Source of the DNA: Bondarzewia mesenterica
Taxonomy: Eukaryota > Basidiomycota > Agaricomycetes > Russulales > Bondarzewiaceae
Direction: 5' to 3'
Length of the DNA stretch: 10,051 nucleotides
Assembly: GCA_004802705.1 (NCBI GenBank)
Contig: SGPL01000863.1
Coordinates: 1 to 10,051 of the forward strand
Shown here piece by piece: positions 1 to 6,411 of this stretch. The position numbers were made by a program, and so were the translations under genes. How positions within the stretch are numbered: the stretch's first letter is position 1; every line of letters starts with the position of its first letter. The notes beneath the pieces were generated by a model. That model had not been told where the DNA came from, searched no databases, and saw only the letters and a program-made list of their open reading frames with translations.

Positions 1-1908
1 GAGACCGAGCGCCTGCTCTTCTCTCAACAAACTCTGTTCAACGCTGTTCTCAAGCGTTCGCATTTCCTGCGCCAAAATCGTGAGCAAACAGTGTCACCTG
101 AGTCAAAAGGCTTACTTCGCGAACTGATCCGTCTCGGATAGGAGAAGCTTATTCTCCGATTCGAGGAGTTTATTCTGCTGAGCTGCCGTGACATTTTCCT
201 TTTGCAATTCCTGGATGATAAGCCTGACACACAGAGGTCAGCTGGCCGCGCTGCAAAATCCAATAACAGAGGAGCATGTACTTCAAACCCGCAATCTCCC
301 CACGAAGAGCGTTAGAATCGTGCCGTGAAGGTGACCGAGTCGGTGTCGCCACAGCATCATGCAAAGCTTCATGAACAGGGAGGTCGCGTTGTGCCCGTTT
401 GCGAATGGACTCCGCCTCTGCGGCTTGCTTCTCTAGACGTTCGCGCAACTCCGTCACGGCATTAGTTTGATCGTGAAGTTCTTGCTCGAGCTGGAAAACA
501 GGTTTTGATCAGTCAAACAGAATTTCAAGGTAATCACATACGTCTGCCTTCTCAACTGTCAGCCGCTCAACAACTTGTCCGAGTTCACTCGACGATTCGA
601 TACCTAATGACCCAGACCCACTTTCATTCAGTTGTCGAAGCAGGTCCTCTTTGGCCAGACGCAATTCCTCCACCGTAGCCTTGAGCTGAGCAATCTCCTC
701 TGCAGATCGAGCTCGGTCACTCGTAGCTTTCCGCACAATATCTACTAGCCTCTCAGACGAGTCGGACGTCGACGGGTCCGATGTCAAGCTCTCAAGGTTC
801 TGTAAGTCGAAGTTAAGCACGACATTAGCAACACAGCAAAAGAAAAGAAAAACGAACCGTGATTTCTGACCGCAAGCCCTCGATCTCCGCCCGAGCATTC
901 TCGAGAGCGACCGTGCCCTCCCGGAAGGCTTCCTCAATCTCCTCCACGCGCGAGCGGGCACCAGACTCGGACTTGAGCACGCGGTCCAGCTCCTCCTCGC
1001 CCTCCTCACCCTGCTTCCGCAGTGCCTCATCCTTCTCCTTGTACCACTTCATCTTCTCCCGCACGGCGATCTCCTCCTTTTCCACGGTGCCCACACATCC
1101 TAGAGCATGTCCTCAGCGACGCGACCTTGCTCTGCAGATGTGCAACTTGATCCCTGAGTTTCTCATTCTCAATCTGCACAGCGGACGACGTGATCTGCGC
1201 CGCAGAGCCAGGTGACGGGGATCGAGCTTGAGATCACAGCTGCTCTTGCAGAGACGAGACCGCATCCGCCAGTTCTTATTGCTTGCCCTCTGCCGCGCTT
1301 AACCGCTCTTCATACAAGGCAATTGTTTCCTGTGTAAAATATGAGCTCGCATAGTTCTCCACGTAGGAAATGTGTTTATACCTGGCCCGCTTGATGAAGT
1401 TCATCAACCTGGCCTCCTTCGCTCTTCTTCAAGCTCGGAATACGCCTTCTGGACGCGAGCCTCCAGAAGCGTGGTCTTGGAGTTCTTTGCTTTCAAAACC
1501 ATGTTAGTCTCGCTCTTCTTATCTTCCTTCACCTCGATGCCTCCTTCAGGTCCTTGACTAAGGCCTCTTTATCATCGAGGCGGGATTGCAGATCACAGAG
1601 ATGAGCCTCGCCATCAATTTTCACCTTCTCAACATCAGTGGTCGCATTCGCCACCGCTCGTTCCAGTCCTTCAACTTGAGCGATTCATTCATCCAGAGAG
1701 CGCTCAGCAGTCTTGACTGCACTCTCCAGCCCGGCCGCACGTGCAATGGTTCGATCCCTGTCTGCCTGCAGTTCTTGTGCGCACTGTGCTGCTGTCAGCT
1801 CCCCGCTCTTAAGCGAATCGACGAGTGACTTGAGGCTGCCGTTCTCTACATGTAGCGCATCCTGCTTGGCCTGCAGAGAACAGATCGTTTCCGTCACGTC
1901 TGACTGAG
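1..1908 (-). pseudogene. Long coiled-coil protein, CLIP-170/CAP-Gly-like, degraded and partial
   Basis: Minus-strand remnant of a long coiled-coil protein; the 3' end runs off the window. The best stretch (1094-858) is a charged helix rich in E/K/R, for example EKEEIAVREKMKWYKEKDEA. Four introns restore one reading frame: 800-857 (branch CTTAAC), 491-541 (GTATGT donor), 224-281 (branch CTGAC) and 67-115 (GTAAGC donor, branch CTCAC). Spliced, the last part reads LIIQELQKENVTAAQQNK, then KLLESENKLLLSETDQ, then EMRTLENSVEQSLLREEQAL, a pattern I associate with the C-terminal coiled coil of fungal CLIP-170-type microtubule plus-end proteins. No CAP-Gly domain or zinc knuckle is in view, so the family is a guess; another coiled-coil protein is possible. 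From 1095 to 1908 the frame is broken by several single-base losses (near 1095-1130, 1415, 1535) and stops (for example in SLDE*IAQVEGLE near 1685). A one-base loss also lies near 125. At its upstream end it abuts a carnitine acyltransferase fragment. Confidence 0.65.
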
Positions 1909-2517
1909 GGACCTTTTGTCCTGTGGATGTTTGTCACTTGCCCATCAATCAGTGTGCGCGCTTCTTTCTCCACTCGCACAATCACTTGTTGGTCTCTATG
2001 CTCACGTTCCATTCCAATGCCTTCGGCTCCCCAACGGGCTTGCCAGGTGCGGGGGACCCATGGTCAAAGGCGGGACCCACGATCATGTCCAAGACCATAT
2101 CGCACAGCATGCTGATCAGTGTACTGTCCATGATGGAATGCTCACCCATGATCCCCACCTTGGCGTTGTCGAACATGATGACCTGTACTGGCTCGTCGAC
2201 CCAGCGGTTGTGCAAACTGAGCTGCCCTGAACCAGAAGATCCATGCCAGAGGAAGCGCGAATGCTCCATCATGTTCGTTGGCTGTTCAGTGTTAAGGCAG
2301 AGCATGAACACGGACAAGTGGATGTCCTCAAGGATTGCCGCATTGTGCGGGTCCACGGTGAGCATCGCGTAGTCTTTAGCCCAGACGTCACGGTTGGAAG
2401 CGGTCAGGACACCCACGCCTGGGTATGCATCTGGTGCGTGTTCGACGATGTACTGGATCTGTCTGGTGTCCAAAAATAAAGGATGCCGTTCAAAACACGG
2501 ATTAGAAGTAGAGGGAC
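1909..2517. repeat. Direct duplication, unit 1 (partner 3683-4289)
   Basis: This 609-bp segment is repeated in the same orientation at 3683-4289 (607 bp). By eye the two are close to 90% identical, and differences are mostly transitions, many at CpG sites. Length differences are accounted for by one base missing here near 1985 and three bases missing from unit 2 near 4078. Both units begin with the same bases, ggaccttttgtcctgt, and both end after gagggac inside an intron. Outside these points I see no similarity. Confidence 0.9.
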
Positions 2518-2620
2518 GGGGCGCTTACTTCTCGAGTTTAGCAGTGCTGAGTGCGGAGGGATGCCTTGGAGGAGGGCAGCTTCGCATCAGGATTCACGTA
2601 AAGAAAGGCCGAGTTGCGGA
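1909..2620 (-). pseudogene. Carnitine acyltransferase fragment, copy 1
   Basis: Internal piece of a choline/carnitine O-acyltransferase, the family that moves acyl groups between coenzyme A and carnitine in mitochondria, peroxisomes or cytosol. Order on the minus strand: a decayed exon ending LSTAKLE (to 2529), an intron 2463-2528 (GTAAGC donor, CACCAG acceptor), then QIQYIVEHAPDAYPGVGVLT, SNRDVWAKDYA, SRFLWHGSSG, NRWVDEPVQ, and GEHSIMD carrying the family's catalytic histidine (codon 2138-2140). It ends at LIDGQVTNIHRTKG, before the family's usual YGK-type continuation. Breaks: a one-base deletion near 1985 stops the main frame after IETNK, with the homologous sequence continuing in the next frame; the upstream exon is garbled. 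The N- and C-terminal thirds are missing (the family is usually about 600-650 residues). It is joined at 1909 to a coiled-coil gene. The family call is strong; the subtype is not resolved. Confidence 0.85.
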
Positions 2621-3359
2621 TGTGTTGCATAAAGCAGAAGTGGTTATATGAGGTCATTAACACAAGATTAAACATAGGGGAAGAAAGGTAGAAAGGGAGG
2701 ATAAGGCGGCGCCTTGAAGGCCATAGTTAGATAACAAATTAAAGACCATGAGAACAACACTCACCGAATCTCCAGCATCTGTAAAATGAGTATTACATGA
2801 GCTCATATCCGATGAACACTCCGAATATTTAGAACGCCCAGCATGCAATAATATCTGCGACTGCGAAAGCCCAGTTGCGGCCAGAACCAGGCACTCCAGG
2901 AGCGATAGCATTGGGAAACTTGGCATTTCTGCGTGTCTTCAGCGTGTATTCTTAGAACAAATGAGCAAAGTGAACTCACTGAATCAATATAACTATAGCG
3001 TTGAAATGGAAATAAGTGCAAAGGGACATGGGCGGAGATGAGCAAATAAAATAAAATAAAAAAATGAAAACAATGTTTCCATGAGGGATTGCCTAGGAGC
3101 CTAAGGTTTAAACCGGTTGATCTAAAACTGGGATGTGGTGGCTGAAGTTGGCCATCGACAGTAGGAGAAAACACAGTCGGTGACATGCCAGCACCCATCG
3201 CGCGTGACCAGATGTGTGAGTGGGCGAGAGGTGGTCCGGCACTCAGACAAGACCGGTCGGTAGGCTCGCAGCGCACAGAGTCTTGCATGCTGATGATGCG
3301 AACCGAACGCGGGGTGGGTTTGTGTCTGCCCCAGATGCTCATCTTGCTCGGCCTTGCTT
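2621..3359. other. No recognisable gene (spacer between gene fragments)
   Basis: About 740 bp without an identifiable gene. Open stretches exist on the minus strand (2657-2926, and the tails of frames crossing 3122-3457), but their translations show no family motif I recognise and switch composition along their length. An A-rich stretch with repeated AAATAA words lies at 3041-3075. The left end (about 2621-2700) could hold further decayed carnitine acyltransferase sequence, and the right end (3180-3359) may continue the Est1-like gene in scrambled frames. I cannot support either. Confidence 0.5.
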
Positions 3360-3682
3360 CGTCCAGCATGGAAGGTGGAGAGTGCGTGTTCCTTGAGCAG
3401 ACCACTGTAAAAAGGTGTATGCATAGTGAATAAAATCTTGTAGATGCTCCATCGCAACCTTGGAAGATAATGAATAGCGACGGAAATTCTTGAGTAGACG
3501 GTGGAAGGCAGGGGACCAGAGGCGGATGATGATGCGACATTTCTTCAGTACACTCGGTGCTAGTGAGATCTCGAGGAGGTTATGCATTATCTCCTCGAGC
3601 CTACGACAGAATAAGTGTCAGTAAACAAGAAGTATGACTCGGAGGACTCACATTTTGTGATCCTCAATCACCTTCTTCCAGC
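3360..3682 (-). pseudogene. Est1/SMG5-7-like (telomerase-activating/NMD) gene fragment
   Basis: Minus-strand remnant that reads WKKVIEDHKM, then a 51-bp intron (3601-3651; GTGAGT donor, branch CTGAC, TAG acceptor). After splicing it reads LEEIMHNLLEISLAPSV, IIIRLWSPAFHRLL, MEHLQDFIHYAYTF and YSGLLKEHALSTFHAG. This succession matches my memory of the N-terminal 14-3-3-like/TPR helical region of fungal Est1/SMG6-7-type proteins, which act at telomeres or in nonsense-mediated decay; that is recall, not a search. The intron joins codon AT|G exactly. Breaks: about ten residues are missing after SLAPSV, and an extra T in the T5 run (3409-3413 on the plus strand) shifts the frame between AYTF and YSGLL. 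Similarity fades after 3360. Upstream it abuts carnitine acyltransferase copy 2 at 3683, out of frame with it, so no fusion protein is expected. Confidence 0.6.
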
Positions 3683-4289
3683 GGACCTTTTGTCCTGTTG
3701 ATGTTCATCGCCTGCCCGTCAATCAGCGCGCGCACTTCCTTCCCCGCTCGCACAATCGCTTTATTGGTCTCTATGCTCATGTTACATTCCAATGCCTTTG
3801 GCTCCCCAACGGGCTTGCCAGGTGCTGGGGATCCATGGTCAAAGGCAGGACCCACGATCGTGTCCAAGACTGCATCGCACAGCGTGACGGTCAGTGTACC
3901 ATCCATGATGGAATGCTCGCCCATGATCCCCGCCTTGGCATTGTCGAACACGATGACCTGCACCGGCTTGTCGACTCAGTGGTTGTGCAAACCGAGCCGC
4001 CCTGCACCAGATGAACCATGCCAGAGGAAGCGCGAATGCTCCATCATGTTCATTGGCTGTTTAGTGTCAAGGCAGAGGACCGCGGACAAGTGGATGTCCT
4101 CAAGGATCGTCGCGTTGTGCGGGTCCGCAGTGAGCGTCGCGTAGTCTTTAGCCCAGATGTCACGGTTGGAAGCGGTCAGGACGCCCACGCCTGGGTATGC
4201 ATCTGGTGTGTGGTCGACAATGTACTGGATCTGTCTGGTGTCTGAAAGTAAAGGAGGCCATTGAAAACACAGGTTGGAAGTAGAGGGAC
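3683..4289 (-). pseudogene. Carnitine acyltransferase fragment, copy 2
   Basis: Second copy of the same catalytic-core segment as 1909-2517. The minus strand reads QIQYIVDHTPDAYPGVGVLT, SNRDIWAKDYA, SRFLWHGSSG, VDKPVQVIVFDNAKAGIMGE and HSIMDG (catalytic histidine codon 3913-3915), ending at LIDGQAMNINRTKG. It differs from copy 1 in its lesions: a TGA at 3976-3978 replaces the Trp of NRWVDKP, with the Arg also changed to His, and three bases are missing near 4078. The frame at the IETNK site is intact here but broken in copy 1. The upstream side stops inside the intron at 4289, so the donor site and preceding exon seen in copy 1 are absent, while a TTTCAG acceptor (4242-4247) remains. The two copies therefore decayed independently after duplication. 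It cannot make an active enzyme. Confidence 0.85.
3683..4289. repeat. Direct duplication, unit 2 (partner 1909-2517)
   Basis: Partner of the duplicated segment at 1909-2517, in the same orientation and offset by 1772-1775 bp. Its left edge touches an Est1-like fragment, whereas unit 1 touches a coiled-coil gene at the equivalent base. Confidence 0.9.
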
Positions 4290-4395
4290 AGAAAATTGCA
4301 CGTTGTGCCGATACTCGCAAGGTTGTCATTGAGGGGTTGGTCACATTTCGGAGCTCCTCTCAAAGCATGTGAACCGCTGGCGTGACTGTGCAATG

Positions 4396-4742
4396 CTTAG
4401 ATAGACGAACTCGATCTTTCAATATCGAGCGTGATTGATACCGATCGAGCGTGCTCATGGACTAGATTATGCTAGATTCGAGTGGATAGAGGTAGATAGA
4501 TATAGATCGGAGGCGAACAATTTCTATGTAGATCTAGCTAGATGGAGACAAATCGCCCAAGATTTAGCAAGATCGAGCAGCGCGGTCGATCTATGAATAT
4601 CTTGCACGAATTTGTCAGATCTTGCAATATCGAGCGACTGTGAGATCTCGCAATATCTAGAAGAATATACAAAGATCTTGGAATATCAGGATATATAGAG
4701 CAATATCTACACAAATGGTGCTATATATTGCAAGATATGGTA
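4396..4742. repeat. Degenerate AGATCT / CAATATC-rich repeat field
   Basis: About 350 bp made of recurring short words. CAATATCGAGCG occurs twice exactly (4420-4431, 4625-4636). The composite AGATCTYGSAATATC starts at 4617, 4643 and 4673, spaced 26 and 30 bp. Further AGATCT, GATCGAG, AATATC and TAGATAGA words fill the rest (for example 4530, 4571, 4701). Copies are imperfect and spacing is irregular, so this is a decayed minisatellite or a cluster of binding-site-like motifs rather than a clean tandem array. No open frame of interest crosses it. Confidence 0.65.
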
Positions 4743-5454
4743 GAAACACGTATTTTAGTTCTTTTTTGTCCAATGGGGACCTTCATACAGCAGGCCACAT
4801 CAATTCCCGAATGGCTGCTACTAAATGCCCTTGGTGCAACAACAAAAAAATCATACCCTTCAACAGAGCTCATCAGAGATAAAATCAGGAACATTTCTAT
4901 AAGTTTTCCCACTTCCAATCCAAGACGAGAGGTCATGGTCAACAGAAGCAGAGGGGATGACAGAATGGTGATTACCGATAATAATGGTTTGCATTGAATG
5001 GAGGAGATTTACATGGAAAAATGAGAGTGAGAAACTCATGGGTTGGAAAAAATATTTATATGCACGAGAGACAAAGAAAAATGGCGGCTCCACCGTTGAC
5101 TTGCCACCAAGGATGGCACTGCAATTGAAATATGAGGTGGTGGCACCCTTGGTACCACTGCTGGGTTTGATCCGGCACCTGGTGGATGGACCTGAGCTTA
5201 AAGCGGGTGAGCGCGTCTGGTGGATAAAAAAATCCGACCTCCAGCCCTGAATCGACGTGTGGCTGGTGGATTACAACCGGCAACTACCCGACTGGTCTCA
5301 GAAAAAGGTGTGATTTACTGGTGGACCGACACCCGACCTTACCCCCTATTATCAGGGGGCCTTATGGAAATCGTTTACGCATCACGTCCTGTCACGTCTC
5401 GTGACACTCTTCATCGGCGTTCTGCGACAACTTCCATCAGAAAAAGGGATCACA
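4743..5454. other. Gene-free stretch with short repeated words
   Basis: No gene is recognised on either strand. Open frames at 4728-4997, 4984-5250 and 5220-5462 (plus) and 4721-5093 (minus) show no family motif. The word CTGGTGGA recurs at 5179, 5217, 5263 and 5318. Two small palindromes are present: CCCCCT-attatc-AGGGGG (5342-5359) and GTCACG-tct-CGTGAC (5391-5405). Confidence 0.5.
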
Positions 5455-5765
5455 AAATATAATATAATATATTGTAATAAAATAACTTATAATCAATGCA
5501 ATACCTATAAGAAAGACACATGTCATATATGAGCCTGTAATGCACCATTCTAATATGGTAAGGATATGATAAGTTATGGCAAGCACTGAACAGAAATAAT
5601 GTTCTTTCAATGCATTATAAGAACTAGACAGACTTCTACACAGCTGTGAAAAATACTATAAATAATTAATAATTAACATTATTATTATCTTTCTCTCTTA
5701 CTACATTGTAGAAATGAGCAAAAATAATATTTATTTAATTATTACATAATATGTGGCTTAAGATT
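5455..5765. other. AT-rich block
   Basis: About 310 bp dominated by A and T (runs such as aaaatataatataatatatt and aataattaataattaac), in sharp contrast with the sequence to its left. It contains an imperfect 24-bp palindrome at 5601-5624 (10 of 12 pairs match, arms GTTCTT/AAGAAC). No gene is visible. It may be a transposon subterminal or untranslated region, or decayed repeat DNA; the sequence alone does not decide. Confidence 0.6.
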
Positions 5766-5897
5766 ATGTATACACTTAATGTAACTTAAGCTACGTGTAA
5801 TGGAGTCAGCCAAATCTAACATGTTTCACCCTTTCCCCCCTTCCGTCTTGCATTTTCAATCAAACCAAGCTCAGGTAGACATGCAAATCCCCAAAGA

Positions 5898-5981
5898 TGA
5901 AGCCTCAGCCAACAGTCTTAAGCTGTAGTCCCAGTCCTGTAGCTAGCCAGCCAGCAGCAAGATCCAAGTGAAGCCTCAGCC
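5898..5981. repeat. 13-bp direct repeat TGAAGCCTCAGCC
   Basis: The 13-mer occurs exactly at 5898-5910 and 5969-5981, 71 bp apart, upstream of the transposase remnant. It lies in a stretch with other short CAGCC/GCCAG repetitions (5940-5960). It could be a leftover of a local duplication or a protein-binding motif. Confidence 0.4.
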
Positions 5982-6030
5982 TCAGAAAAAAGCAGATGCG
6001 ATGCTACCTACCTGTCGCTCTCTACTTCCT

Positions 6031-6037
6031 TATATAA
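6031..6037 (+). promoter_or_regulatory. TATA-like element upstream of the transposase
   Basis: TATATAA lies about 380 bp upstream of the most likely transposase start (6412) and 306 bp upstream of an in-frame ATG at 6337. It is preceded by a pyrimidine-rich tract (6009-6030). The assignment rests only on the motif and its position; in such AT-rich surroundings it could be chance. Confidence 0.25.
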
Positions 6038-6411
6038 CTGGGAGCAAGTCGAGACCGTTTTTTGAGATGAGTAAGTCGTGCGAGCTGGATGCAGCGGTTG
6101 TTGGTCGAGGTGCGGCCAGCGTGCAGCGGGACTTGGCTGGAACTACCTAGTGCAGCCGGTCATGGGATTACTAAGAAACCATGCCTATATTGGGCAAATA
6201 TTGATAAAACTCAATTGTTTTTCCCCATTCGCATGGAATTCACAAGACTTGTAATGAGGTTCAAACTCTTTCAGTGACTCAAAATTGTCCCGATAAGTAT
6301 GGCAACACTTTTCCAGACATTATCTCGTCCGTCATTATGATATTCCCCGGTAACGTCGTGACAATTCAGGTGAGGTGTGACAAGTTTCACAAGGCACGGA
6401 GACTTTTCCTG

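Noticed and set aside
859..1215. Plus-strand Ser/Arg-rich open frame
   Set aside because: It is the antisense shadow of the coiled-coil gene, whose minus-strand frame continues across a well-formed intron.
1923..2372. Plus-strand open frame with a close parallel at 3698-4144
   Set aside because: Both lie antisense to the carnitine acyltransferase fragments. Their similarity comes from the underlying duplication, and the minus strand carries recognisable family motifs.
2803..3540. Longest minus-strand open frame (245 codons)
   Set aside because: It crosses the Est1-like region in the wrong frame and then low-complexity and unassigned DNA. No family motif was seen, so it is probably a chance frame.
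1..4400. Helitron termini around the gene-fragment cluster
   Set aside because: I looked for a CTRR end preceded by a GC-rich hairpin and a TC start but saw no convincing pair. The idea is kept only as a hypothesis.
5163..5178. tRNA/SINE-like B box (gggtttgatccggcac)
   Set aside because: It is one base short of the canonical GGTTCGANTCC spacing, and no A box or cloverleaf could be built around it.
5968..6150. 60-codon plus-strand frame upstream of the transposase
   Set aside because: It is short, has no motif and overlaps small repeats and the TATA-like element. Nothing supports translation.
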